Below are positions 27,652-36,948 of a stretch of 64,000 bases of DNA, one piece after another. Positions within the stretch are counted from its first letter, which is position 1; each line of letters starts with the position of its first letter. The DNA lies in assembly GCA_014872805.1 (NCBI GenBank), contig WKFN01000012.1:124001-188000 (forward strand). Direction: 5' to 3'. This DNA is from Opacimonas sp014872805. GTDB lineage: Bacteria; Pseudomonadota; Gammaproteobacteria; Enterobacterales; Alteromonadaceae. The notes beneath the pieces are model-generated. The model was not told where the DNA came from, made no database searches, and saw only the letters and a list, made by a program, of their open reading frames with translations. A program made the translations under genes and the position numbers.

Positions 27652-29354
27652 ATGAAACTCCGAATTACCATACTGAAGGCAAGTATTTTGTCCTTATATA
27701 TGTTGACTGGATGTCAGCCTGCTAGCGAGCCTCTAGCTCACAAGCCTGCACAAGACACATCGCCAACAGCTCAAGCAACAACCTCTCAACCGCAATTATT
27801 GATCGATGAAGCCCGTTTAAATATATATTACCCTGTTGATCTAATAGCCGATCTAGATCATCTTAGTGACAATCAAAAAAAATGATTGGGTTGCTCATTG
27901 ACGCCTCTGAGATCATGGACGATTTGTTTTGGCAACAAGCGTTCGGCGAGGATAAAGAGGCATTCTTGGCAAAACTCACCGACCCCAGGGTCAAGTATTT
28001 TGCTTCGATCAACTATGGACCTTGGGACAGATTAAACGCAGATAAGCCCTTCCTTGCTGGTTATGAGGCAAAATCTAGTGGCGCTCAATTTTATCCTGAG
28101 GATATAACAAAAGACGAGTTACTTAATAGCTCTCTTGATGACAAAACTGGGCTCTATTCTGTCATTGAGCGCGCTGACAATGGTGAATTAGTTGCTATTC
28201 CATATAATCAAAAATACGCAACAGAATTACAACAAGCTGCATCTCTACTGCGCCAAGCCGCTGGTTTAGCTGAAGATCCTGACTTTTCTAACTATTTATT
28301 ATTGCGCGCCGATGCCTTTCTCTCCAACCAGTATCAATTTTCAGATTTGGCTTGGATGGATGTTAAAAACAATCAAATAGATGTCGTCATTGGCCCGATT
28401 GAAACATATGAAGACCAATTACTCGGTGCACGAACGGGTTTCGAGTCGTACGTTCTGATTAAAGATATGGCATGGAGTGAGAAACTCGCACAATTCGCTC
28501 AATATCTCCCAGAGTTACAGCGAGGGTTACCGGTTGCTGAAGCCTACAAAGCTCAAATGCCTGGAACCAATGCAGATTTAAATGCCTATGATGTGATTTA
28601 TTATGCCGGTCACTCTAATGCTGGGAGTAAAACCATTGCAATCAACCTGCCTAACGATGAAGAAGTACAACTGGCTAAGGGCACCCGTCGACTGCAACTA
28701 AAAAACGCAATGCGAGCCAAATTTGACCATATTCTGTTGCCTATTGCTGATGTGTTAATCGTGCCTGAGCAAAGACAACATATCACCTTTAATGCATTTT
28801 TCTCCAATACCATGTTTCACGAAGTCGCTCATGGTTTGGGTATAAAAAACGTGCTGAACTCTGACACCACGGTTCGCGAAGCTTTGCAAGAACACGCTTC
28901 GGCTTTGGAAGAAGGCAAAGCTGATATTTTAGGACTGTATATGGTCGAGCAACTTTTAGAGCGTGAAGCGATAAGCGAGGGGGTACTTGAGGATTATTAT
29001 GTCACCTTTATGGCTGGGATTTTTCGTTCTATTCGCTTTGGAGCAAGTTCGGCACATGGTAAAGCCAACATGGTGAGATTTAATTACTTTGCAGAAAAAG
29101 GCGCGTTTACTCGTAACGATCTTGGGCAATACGCTGTGGATATGCCCAAAATGCGCGAAGCCGTAAATACCCTATCGAATCTGATTTTGACATTACAAGG
29201 TGATGGAAATTATGCAGGGGTCGCGTCATTGGTCGCAGCCAAAGGAGTAATTGGAACTCAACTCCAAGCCGACCTTAGCCGACTTACTGATGCTAATATT
29301 CCTGTCGACATTCACTTTAACCAAGGTAAAGACATCCTAGGTTTAGCCAAGTAA
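27652..29354 (+). pseudogene. M49-like zinc dipeptidyl-peptidase lipoprotein, split by a frameshift
   Basis: Two reading frames together form one family-length protein (77 + 490 residues). The first (27652-27885) has a lipoprotein signal (lipobox LTGC, Cys21) and ends NQKK-stop at an A8 run (27875-27882). The second (27882-29354) begins MIGLLIDASEIMDD, the expected continuation, one base back. It carries the zinc motif HEVAHG near residue 313 of the second part and EEGKAD about 30 residues on, as in DPP III-like hydrolases. A single extra A would rejoin the frames, so the cause is a homopolymer indel (real or sequencing), slippage, or re-initiation at the ATGA overlap (27882-27885). Confidence 0.75.
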
Positions 29355-29470
29355 ATCGATTTAAAAACACTTTATGATTAAAGCCAAATGGGTCTAGATG
29401 GCAGTGCGTCGGAAGATGGTAATGGTCAGAGTATTTATGGAGAAATCAGTCAGACGATAGTTCAGTTGTA

Positions 29471-29496
29471 AAAAAGGGAGACCAAAGTCTCCCTTT
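29471..29496 (-). terminator. Intrinsic terminator of the S9 peptidase gene
   Basis: Ten-pair stem AAAGGGAGAC/GTCTCCCTTT with a four-base loop; in the minus direction it runs into T5-6. It lies directly after the peptidase stop codon. Confidence 0.9.
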
Positions 29497-29500
29497 CAAT

Positions 29501-31546
29501 TTAATCTTCTTTTTTGAGTTTATCTGCCAAGCCCAAATCAAAGGGCGGTTTTGCTGTTTGACGAGTCGCATGCTCAGCCAAATACGTATCCATCCAGCGC
29601 ATCAAACGCAATGCATAATCGTATTGAGCCGCTGCATGACGGTTTCCATGTCCCTCATTTGGATAAAATACCAAGCGTACTGGGGTATCGGTTCGCACTT
29701 TAATTGAGCGATATAATTCCATCGATTGTGATGGGTGCACGCGAGTGTCCTTTTCACCATGCAAAATCAAAATGGGCGTATCGGCTTTGCCAGCATGGAA
29801 AATCGGTGAACGCTCTAATAAGTTCATCCAGTTATCTTCCCATGGCCATTTGAGTGAATGCACAAGATGCATTTCATTTGGAATATCAGACGTACCAAAT
29901 TTCGATACCTGATTTGAAATCCCCACAAACGCCACCGCTGCAGCAAAGTGTTCGGTTAAGGCTGTTGCACCCCACATCGAAGCATAGCCACCATATGAGC
30001 CGCCCGTGATACCAACACGATCACGATCAATAATACCAGCTTTGGCAAGGGCGTCCACGCCATCCACTAGATCATTGAACTCTTTGCCTGCATAGTCATT
30101 TTGATGCTGTTTGGCATAAGCCACCCCGCGACCAGTTGAACCGCGATAGTTGGGGTAATACACAGCATAGCCTTTTGCCGCGGCATATTGCCCAGGCATA
30201 GAATACGCCGTCAGCCAACCATCACTGTAATGCGCCTCTGGGCCACCGTGAACCATCAAAATTAATGGCCAACCTTTCTCTGGCGCCTCACTTTTAGGCG
30301 TGATCAAAAGACCTTCGACTTTTTCACCATCTCTGGCTTCATACATAAACGTCGATTGTGGTGCTAATGCTATGTCTTTTAGCCAAGTATTGTGCTGAGT
30401 GACTTTTCTCGCTTTATTGCGGTTTACTGCAAACACTGCTCGAGGATGAGCAGGGCTATCTGCAATGAGTCGTACCGTATCATCACCTACCGCAACACTG
30501 CGCACAACGATATCCTCTGACGTATTAATGGTGCGTTTTACTTTGCCTTTCTTGTCGTATACCGCAACAGAAGATTCAACCCCGCGATGCGCTACAGCAA
30601 GAATATCTCGTCCTTTCCATGCGATATCAACGATGTGTTGCAAGGCATCAGCGGTGAGTTGCGTGAGCTCTGCTGAATCAGCTTGCGCCACCATCAACAC
30701 GCCATCAGATGAATCACTAATGTCTGCGCCGCCGATAATCGCAATGTCTTCATCGTTACTGTGCAGTACAAACTCACCTAATTTGCCTGGCATATCAATC
30801 GTATTGGTGATTTCACCAGAACTGACTTGAATGGTGTGAATATTACGTTCCATCAATGAATCATCGACAAGATTTGTCGGGGCAACGGCCGCTATCACAA
30901 ATTCCCCATCGCTTGATACATCGATGTCAGAAACGTGTCCACCACTGAAGATTGAAGTTGCTTCACCACCTTTTATAGAAACAGACCAAAGCTGATTTAA
31001 ACGAGTGTCTTCTTCAAACACTTTTGCGTTGAATCCCTTGTCTTTAAAGTCTTGCGCATCGTCTTTGGCTTTTGCTACAAAAAATAACGTATCATTGACG
31101 ACCTCATAATCGCCAATTGCCGTTTCAAAACCAAACATTTTGTAAGCTTCACCGCCATTTACTGAAATGGCATATAGAGAAGTGTATTTGTCATCACCAC
31201 GTTTAGCGCGGAAATACAGCGTATCGCTCGCTTGATTAAAAGATAGACTTGAGATACTCCCCTCGCCGCCAATGAATAAACGGCTAGTGCCTTTCTCATC
31301 AAGAATATACAAATGCGTATCCGCACGACCGTCTTTGTTACCCGCTGTCATATCGCGCGGTACAGATAAAGTGTATGCTGATAGTTTGCCGTTTGGTGCA
31401 ACGGTAATATTCCCTGCATGTTGTACTTTGGGAAGGTGTTCTATTGTGAAATGGTTATGTTCCCCGTGCTCGTGGGCTGTGGCGGACACACTCATTGCTG
31501 CAGTTGCTACAAATAAAGCGCCAAGCTTAGATAAGGTCAAAGGCAT
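29501..31546 (-). CDS. S9 family serine peptidase (prolyl oligopeptidase/acylaminoacyl-peptidase type), exported
   Basis: A 681-residue exported protein: a signal peptide (to about residue 24), a seven-bladed propeller with WD-like repeats (about 40-420), and a C-terminal alpha/beta hydrolase domain. The nucleophile is Ser517 in GGSYGGY; the Asp in HGEKDTRVHP and the His in NEGHGNR complete the triad. It probably cleaves oligopeptides in the periplasm. It has its own terminator. A 29-codon membrane microprotein candidate lies 101 bases upstream in the same direction. Confidence 0.92.
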   Translation of the reverse strand: MPLTLSKLGALFVATAAMSVSATAHEHGEHNHFTIEHLPKVQHAGNITVAPNGKLSAYTLSVPRDMTAGNKDGRADTHLYILDEKGTSRLFIGGEGSISSLSFNQASDTLYFRAKRGDDKYTSLYAISVNGGEAYKMFGFETAIGDYEVVNDTLFFVAKAKDDAQDFKDKGFNAKVFEEDTRLNQLWSVSIKGGEATSIFSGGHVSDIDVSSDGEFVIAAVAPTNLVDDSLMERNIHTIQVSSGEITNTIDMPGKLGEFVLHSNDEDIAIIGGADISDSSDGVLMVAQADSAELTQLTADALQHIVDIAWKGRDILAVAHRGVESSVAVYDKKGKVKRTINTSEDIVVRSVAVGDDTVRLIADSPAHPRAVFAVNRNKARKVTQHNTWLKDIALAPQSTFMYEARDGEKVEGLLITPKSEAPEKGWPLILMVHGGPEAHYSDGWLTAYSMPGQYAAAKGYAVYYPNYRGSTGRGVAYAKQHQNDYAGKEFNDLVDGVDALAKAGIIDRDRVGITGGSYGGYASMWGATALTEHFAAAVAFVGISNQVSKFGTSDIPNEMHLVHSLKWPWEDNWMNLLERSPIFHAGKADTPILILHGEKDTRVHPSQSMELYRSIKVRTDTPVRLVFYPNEGHGNRHAAAQYDYALRLMRWMDTYLAEHATRQTAKPPFDLGLADKLKKED

Positions 31547-31647
31547 AAATGCTCCCTGTCGATTTTGGTTATTGTTTTATGTGTTACGTAAACACGCTAG
31601 ACAAGGAGCAAAATATCCGATTAAACTTAAAAGCACAAGTCGATAGG

Positions 31648-31737
31648 CTAACTCACATACATGACGATGAAGTACAAAATAGCGGCCGTTGCAATCATGG
31701 ATGCAATGATTTTAAAAGCTTCTGTTGGTTGACTCAT
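31648..31737 (-). CDS. Putative 29-residue single-pass membrane microprotein
   Basis: ATG at 31737 opens a 29-codon frame ending TAG at 31648. The product begins MSQPTEAFKII, followed by an uninterrupted hydrophobic helix (ASMIATAAILYFIVMYV) and one final Ser, a textbook microprotein layout with a short polar N-terminus. A weak TTGAGA lies about nine bases upstream. It would be co-directional with the S9 peptidase. No family was recognised; it is too short to judge by coding statistics. Confidence 0.5.
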   Translation of the reverse strand: MSQPTEAFKIIASMIATAAILYFIVMYVS

Positions 31738-32033
31738 TTATGTCTCAATTAGGTTTATTGTTGTGATTTTGACTATACGCCTTTAGTCTTATATTTACAA
31801 ACAATTAACATTAATCTGAAAATAAAAACACATATATGAAGATAATGATTTACTAATGCATAAAAAATCACCCAAATACCACTAAGGTCTAGCACCAACA
31901 CCCTATCCATCATAGACAATAAGCTATAATCTAAGCTAGTTGACGTGAAAAGCGTCTTAAGAGACAAATAGGATTTGAAGTAGCAAGTAACCATTCAAGT
32001 TCATCGTTTTTTCATAGGATTTGGGATAATAAA
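31738..32033. other. Intergenic stretch upstream of the thiolase gene
   Basis: AT-rich divergent region between the microprotein candidate and the thiolase gene; it must hold the promoters of both. A GCTATAAT sequence (-10-like) is at about 31923-31930. No structured RNA, repeat or other gene was seen. Confidence 0.55.
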
Positions 32034-33218
32034 ATGAGCCAAAATAGTGTTGTTGTATTAAGTGCTGTGCGTTCTGCCATCGGTACATTTAATGGAAGTC
32101 TAAAAGGCATTGAGCCAGCTGAGCTAGCAGGCCAAGTTTTAAAGCAAGGTATTGAAAAATCAGGCGTAGATGCCGAGAAATACCAATCAATTGTCGTCGG
32201 TAACTGTATTCCGACTGAATCGCGTTTTCCTTATGTGGCACGTGTTGCCTCTATTCAAGCAGGTATGAGCTTAGACTCAACGGCCATGGCATTGAACCGT
32301 TTGTGTTCATCAGGTCTACAAGCTGTAGTTAGCTCTGCACAAGGGATCATGCTTGGCGACCACGAACTAGCAATCGGTGGTGGTGTTGAAAACATGACCC
32401 GTGGTGGCTATTTATCTCCTGCACTACGCAACGGAGCGCGCATGGGCGATACACAAATGATCGATATGATGGTTGCAGCCCTTACCGACCCCTTCGGTGT
32501 TGGCCATATGGGGATCACAGCTGAAAACCTAGCCGACAAATGGGAACTATCTCGTGAAGCACAAGATGCATTCGCAGCAGAGTCTCATAAGCGTGCAGCA
32601 GCTGCCGTTGAGGCCGGTTATTTCAAAGACCAAATCGTGCCAGTTGAATTAAAGAACCGTAAAGGTAGTACCTTCTTTGATACAGATGAGCATATCAAAG
32701 CAGCAACCACTGCTGAAAGCCTTGCCGGTATGCGTCCCGCATTCAAAAGAGACGGTACCGTAACAGCTGGTAATGCTTCGGGTATCAATGACGGTGCGTC
32801 ATTCTTAACTCTTGCTTCTGAAAACTATGCTAACCAAAATAACCTACAACCCATTGCACGGATGGTATCCTATGCTGTTGCGGGTGTGCCAAATCACATT
32901 ATGGGTGAAGGTCCAATCCCTGCTTCTATCGAAGCATTGAAGAAAGCCGGTCTTTCAATCAATGATATGGACGTTATTGAATCAAACGAAGCCTTTGCAG
33001 CACAAGCACTTGCGGTATGCCGTGGCCTTGATTTGGATCCAGCCAAACCAAATCCAAATGGCGGGGCTATTGCATTAGGTCACCCAATCGGTGCATCAGG
33101 TGCGGTGATTGCGACTAAAGCCATCCACGAACTACAGCGAACACAAGGTCGTTATGCACTTGTAACCATGTGTATTGGTGGTGGTCAAGGGATTGCAGTA
33201 ATCTTCGAACGCATGTAA
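32034..33218 (+). CDS. Acetyl-CoA C-acyltransferase (thiolase)
   Basis: Degradative or biosynthetic thiolase, 394 residues. The acyl-accepting Cys91 is in NRLCSSGLQAV, the NEAFAAQA motif carries the Asn, the His is in GHPIGASGA (about 350) and the second Cys380 is in CIGGGQG. Acetoacetyl-CoA thiolase (AtoB/PhaA) and 3-ketoacyl-CoA thiolase cannot be separated by motifs alone. It stands alone with a terminator. Confidence 0.92.
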   Translation: MSQNSVVVLSAVRSAIGTFNGSLKGIEPAELAGQVLKQGIEKSGVDAEKYQSIVVGNCIPTESRFPYVARVASIQAGMSLDSTAMALNRLCSSGLQAVVSSAQGIMLGDHELAIGGGVENMTRGGYLSPALRNGARMGDTQMIDMMVAALTDPFGVGHMGITAENLADKWELSREAQDAFAAESHKRAAAAVEAGYFKDQIVPVELKNRKGSTFFDTDEHIKAATTAESLAGMRPAFKRDGTVTAGNASGINDGASFLTLASENYANQNNLQPIARMVSYAVAGVPNHIMGEGPIPASIEALKKAGLSINDMDVIESNEAFAAQALAVCRGLDLDPAKPNPNGGAIALGHPIGASGAVIATKAIHELQRTQGRYALVTMCIGGGQGIAVIFERM

Positions 33219-33240
33219 TGAGCAATTCTCTTTAATGTTA

Positions 33241-33273
33241 AAAGCCCATATGTCTTGATGTATGGGCTTTTTT
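33241..33273 (+). terminator. Intrinsic terminator of the thiolase gene
   Basis: Ten-pair stem AAAGCCCATA/TATGGGCTTT with a ten-base loop followed by T6, 22 bases past the thiolase stop. Confidence 0.92.
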
Positions 33274-33313
33274 GTAGGTATCATTCACGCACAATATCAA
33301 AAGTTAAGCTCAT

Positions 33314-34732
33314 ATGTCCTGCAATTTTTCTGTGCGTCCGATAACGGATCCTCACCTTATTCAAACCGATGTCCTGATCGTTCCTGCATCCTCAGATGAG
33401 CTTGTCAAACTACAACTTACCGCAACCAAACCCGACGCGATCACTACTGTGTTTAGACCTGATGGATGGCAAGCAAAATATGTGGTTTTGTGGCCCCAAG
33501 ATACGCATCAATCCAACGTAAAACCCCACCAATTACGCAAAGCCCATGATAAGTTATTCGAGCATTTAGACACGCTTGAATTTGCAAAAATCGCATTCAC
33601 TTGGCAGTGGGTGGAAACTAATTGGCAACCGTATTTTTCTGTTAGCATTCTCGATTTACTCCAACGCACTTATGTGTTTCACCAGTATAAGACCTCTTTG
33701 GTTTCTAAACAGCCCATTACTCTCTTAGAGATTTATGCGGACGCAGTAAAGCAAGGTACCGTCGCCAAGATTAAGGCAACGCATTTGGGGACGACTTGGT
33801 ATCGCGATATTGCCAATCAGCCAGCAAATGTTTGTACGCCCGATTACTTAGCTGAAAAAGCGCTGCAGTTGGCTCAAGAGTACCAAACGATTACGACACA
33901 AATTTTGGATGAAGAGGCGCTGGCAAAAGAAGGTATGATCACGTACCTAGCCGTCAATCGCGCTTCGGCCCTACCTGCCTCGATGCCCATAATGCATTAT
34001 CATGGAGGCGTTCCGGGAGATGCACCAATTGTATTGATTGGTAAAGGTGTAACGTTTGATACCGGTGGCATCAGTATTAAAACTGCCGCAAATATGCATG
34101 GCATGATTTACGATATGTGTGGCGCAGCGTGTATGTTGGGTGTGATCAAGAGTGTTGCTGAGTTACAACTAGCACTTAATGTGACCGTCATATTGGCCAC
34201 AGCAGAAAATCATGTTGATGGCAACGCCTATCGTCCAGGCGATATCTATCCAACGAAAGATGGGCAAACGGTAGAAATCATCAGTACCGATGCCGAAGGC
34301 CGACTATTATTATGTGAAGCCATGGCCTATGCCAGAACACTTAAACCCAAAGTGATGATTGATTGTGCCACCTTAACAGGGGCTGCGATCACCAGCCTTG
34401 GGCACGTTTGTAGTGGTTTGATGGCTAATGATCAACAGCTCGCTAAAGACTTGATACAAGCAGGTCAGAGCTCGGCTGATTATGTTTGGCAGTTTCCACT
34501 GTGGGATGAATATATGCCGGATTTAGAAAGTGAGCACGCCGATTGGCGCAATTCTGGGCGCAATAGTCCGGGTATGATAACAGCCGGCATGTTTCTCAAA
34601 AACTTTGCCCACGATACCCCTTGGGCGCATTTAGATATCGCTGGTACGAGTTTTCATTATGGTACGCAAAACTCTACTACTGGACGCCCTTTGTATTTGT
34701 TATTAGAATACTTGAATAAGTTAAATGCATAA
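33314..34732 (+). CDS. M17 leucyl aminopeptidase family protein
   Basis: A 472-residue cytosolic two-metal aminopeptidase. The metal site segment GKGVTFDTGGISIK and the M17 signature TDAEGRL (in IISTDAEGRLLLCEA) are both present, with a short N-terminal domain typical of the PepB/AmpA-like branch. It lies 110 bases upstream of pqqA in the same direction. Trimming of the PqqA-derived Glu-Tyr peptide by a general aminopeptidase is plausible but unproven; it may simply be a housekeeping peptidase. Confidence 0.9.
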   Translation: MSCNFSVRPITDPHLIQTDVLIVPASSDELVKLQLTATKPDAITTVFRPDGWQAKYVVLWPQDTHQSNVKPHQLRKAHDKLFEHLDTLEFAKIAFTWQWVETNWQPYFSVSILDLLQRTYVFHQYKTSLVSKQPITLLEIYADAVKQGTVAKIKATHLGTTWYRDIANQPANVCTPDYLAEKALQLAQEYQTITTQILDEEALAKEGMITYLAVNRASALPASMPIMHYHGGVPGDAPIVLIGKGVTFDTGGISIKTAANMHGMIYDMCGAACMLGVIKSVAELQLALNVTVILATAENHVDGNAYRPGDIYPTKDGQTVEIISTDAEGRLLLCEAMAYARTLKPKVMIDCATLTGAAITSLGHVCSGLMANDQQLAKDLIQAGQSSADYVWQFPLWDEYMPDLESEHADWRNSGRNSPGMITAGMFLKNFAHDTPWAHLDIAGTSFHYGTQNSTTGRPLYLLLEYLNKLNA

Positions 34733-34842
34733 AGTCACAACTAAAGTTAATACATTTCTCATCCCTAAGTAGGATGGTATTTTCATGTGTTAGGCATATA
34801 ATCAACTTTACCGTTAATCAATTGTTAAAAAGGATTGCTACT

Positions 34843-34914
34843 ATGTGGACAAAACCAGAATACACTGAAATGCGTCTAGGCTTTGAAGTAACTTTATACA
34901 TCAGCAATCGCTAA
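34843..34914 (+). CDS. pqqA: PQQ precursor peptide PqqA, copy 1
   Basis: A 23-residue peptide with the conserved core RLGFEVTLYIS; Glu15 and Tyr19 are the residues fused to make pyrroloquinoline quinone, and both are at canonical positions. AAAAAGGA precedes ATG 34843 and a TATAAT at 34797-34802 is a candidate -10. A terminator follows before pqqB, so the peptide can be made in excess over the enzymes. A second copy lies at 43528-43599. Confidence 0.96.
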   Translation: MWTKPEYTEMRLGFEVTLYISNR

Positions 34915-34944
34915 GATTGGTGCGTATTTAGAATTCAAAACAAC

Positions 34945-34969
34945 AAAAGGTTGCTTAGGCAGCCTTTTT
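34945..34969 (+). terminator. Terminator/attenuator between pqqA and pqqB
   Basis: AAAAGGTTGC/GCAGCCTTTTT stem (one G-U pair) with a four-base loop and a T run. Partial read-through would supply pqqBCDE, a pattern known for pqq operons. Confidence 0.8.
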
Positions 34970-34995
34970 CATTTTTTTAATAAGAATAATCACGT

Positions 34996-35916
34996 ATGCA
35001 AGTCTTAATATTAGGTGCAGGTGCTGGGGGCGGTTTTCCTCAGTGGAATTGTCACTGCGCAAATTGCTCTGGTCTGCGTCAAGGCCAATCTCATTTTCAA
35101 GAACGCACACAATCGAGTATTGCCGTATCGGTCAACGGCAAGGATTGGGTGCTCATTAATGCATCTCCAGATTTACGCCAACAGATCAATGCCAATCCTG
35201 AATTATGGCCAGAAGAAGGTGTTCAGCGTGGCACCGCGATCCGCTCTATTATTCTGACGGATAGCCAAATTGACCATACCACTGGGTTATTAGATTTGCG
35301 CGAAGGCTTACCTCTACCCGTTTACTGTACAGAAGTGGTGCACGAGGATCTCACTACGACTTATCCATTATTTACCATGCTTAAACACTGGCATGGCGGG
35401 TTAGAACAACACATTATCTCCACTGAGCACGATGATGGATTTACGGTGAAAGGCGTACCTGAATTACAGTTTCAACCCGTGGTACTTGAATCCAATGCCC
35501 CGCCCTATTCTCGCTATCGCGATAACATTGTGCCGGGCAACAACATCGGCCTCAAAATCACCGATAGCACTAATGGCAAAGTCGTGTTTTACGCGCCAGG
35601 TTGCATGCAAGCTAACGACTTAGTCAAAAATATGATGGCGCAAGCCGATTGTGTTTTGTTTGATGGCACTTTGTGGCTAGATGATGAGATGATCGCAGGT
35701 GGGTTTAGCCAAAAACTTGGTACTCAAATGGGCCATATGCCAGTAAACGGTGAGCACGGTACGATCAATCTGCTCAATCAATATGATATACAACGCAAAG
35801 TACTGATCCACATCAATAATACCAACCCTGTTCTCAATGAACAGTCTGAGCAGCATTGTGCCCTAGTCTCACAAGGCATAGAATTGGCTTATGACGGCAT
35901 GAAAATCAACATATAA
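34996..35916 (+). CDS. pqqB: PQQ biosynthesis protein PqqB
   Basis: Metallo-beta-lactamase-fold oxygenase/hydroxylase acting on the Glu-Tyr intermediate. It has 306 residues with the family opening LGAGAGGGFPQWNCHC, in which CNC/CAN cysteines bind structural zinc, and the metal-binding DSQIDHTTGLL. It is 81 bases after pqqA, behind a terminator, and starts the pqqBCDE run. Confidence 0.96.
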   Translation: MQVLILGAGAGGGFPQWNCHCANCSGLRQGQSHFQERTQSSIAVSVNGKDWVLINASPDLRQQINANPELWPEEGVQRGTAIRSIILTDSQIDHTTGLLDLREGLPLPVYCTEVVHEDLTTTYPLFTMLKHWHGGLEQHIISTEHDDGFTVKGVPELQFQPVVLESNAPPYSRYRDNIVPGNNIGLKITDSTNGKVVFYAPGCMQANDLVKNMMAQADCVLFDGTLWLDDEMIAGGFSQKLGTQMGHMPVNGEHGTINLLNQYDIQRKVLIHINNTNPVLNEQSEQHCALVSQGIELAYDGMKINI

Positions 35917-35925
35917 GGATAAGAC

Positions 35926-36684
35926 ATGAGCAACACCACTGCATGGACAAGAGAAGAATTTGAAGCGCAACTTCGTGCCAAAGGTCAGTATTACCATATA
36001 CATCACCCGTTTCATAAAAAAATGAACGCAGGTCAATGTACCAGAGCACAAGTGCAAGGTTGGGTGGCTAATCGCTTATATTATCAAATTGCTATTCCTG
36101 TAAAAGACGCAGGTATACTGGCGAACTGTCCTGATCAAGCCACGCGCCGCAAGTGGATCCAGCGCATTATTGACCACGATGGACGTGAGGGTGATGATGG
36201 TCTTGGTGGGATAGAAGCCTGGTTACGCCTAGGAGAGGCCGTTGGTTTAACTCGTGAGGAATTGCTTGATGAACGCCATTTGTTGCCAGGAGTCAAATTT
36301 GCAGTCGGTGCTTATGTGAATTTTGCGCGTCGCGCAACCTGGGAAGAAGCGGCTTGTTCGTCTTTAACAGAGATGTTTGCATCAGAAATCCATCAAAGCC
36401 GCCTTGATACGTGGCCTGATCATTATGATTGGATTGATAAAGCAGGGTTTGCTTATTTTCAACAGCGTTTATCACAAGCGCGACGGGATGTGGAGCACGG
36501 TTTGGCCATTACACTTGATCACTTTACAACTCGTCCTCAGCAAGAAAAAGCCCTGAATATTTTGCAGTTCAAAATCGACGTTTTGTGGTCACTTGCTGAT
36601 GCCATTAGCTATGCGTATGATTATGGGCAAGTACCTTATGTTGGTATTGCCGACCAATCCATCAGCCATAAAGGAATGCTGTAA
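35926..36684 (+). CDS. pqqC: Pyrroloquinoline-quinone synthase PqqC
   Basis: Cofactorless oxidase that closes the ring and performs the final eight-electron oxidation to PQQ. It has 252 residues of the all-helical heme-oxygenase-like fold, with the family segments YHIHHPFHKKMNAG, QGWVANRLYYQ and the conserved HxxR-type residues. Nine bases from pqqB; ends directly at the pqqD start. Confidence 0.96.
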   Translation: MSNTTAWTREEFEAQLRAKGQYYHIHHPFHKKMNAGQCTRAQVQGWVANRLYYQIAIPVKDAGILANCPDQATRRKWIQRIIDHDGREGDDGLGGIEAWLRLGEAVGLTREELLDERHLLPGVKFAVGAYVNFARRATWEEAACSSLTEMFASEIHQSRLDTWPDHYDWIDKAGFAYFQQRLSQARRDVEHGLAITLDHFTTRPQQEKALNILQFKIDVLWSLADAISYAYDYGQVPYVGIADQSISHKGML

Positions 36685-36948
36685 ATGAGCGCGTTATCCT
36701 TAAACCCCTTATATCGCTTACAGTTTGAAAAAGCCCAAGACTGTTATGTGCTACTGTTTCCAGAAGGTATGATAAAATTAAATCCTTCTGCGGCTGAGAT
36801 TTTACTTCAAATCGATGGAAACAAAGACGAAGCTGACATTGTTACAGCTTTGCGTGCAAAATTCCCTGACGCACCTGAAGATATGGACGAGGATGTCGCT
36901 GATTTTGTTGCAAAAGCGACTGAAAATAACTGGATCACTCATGGCTAA
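36685..36948 (+). CDS. pqqD: PqqA-binding peptide chaperone PqqD
   Basis: Small winged-helix RiPP recognition element that holds PqqA for PqqE. It has 87 residues with the family pattern YVLLFPEGMIKLNPSAAEIL. It starts one base after the pqqC stop and overlaps pqqE by eight bases, so D and E are made together, in line with their physical partnership. Confidence 0.95.
   Translation: MSALSLNPLYRLQFEKAQDCYVLLFPEGMIKLNPSAAEILLQIDGNKDEADIVTALRAKFPDAPEDMDEDVADFVAKATENNWITHG

Noticed and set aside
29388..29471. 27-codon frame beginning MGLDGSASEDGNGQ after the split peptidase
   Set aside because: No ribosome site and no recognised family; it could be a gene remnant, but the evidence is too thin.
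31773..31994. 73-codon frame on the minus strand upstream of the thiolase
   Set aside because: No ribosome site, low-complexity AT-rich composition, and it would cover the thiolase promoter region.
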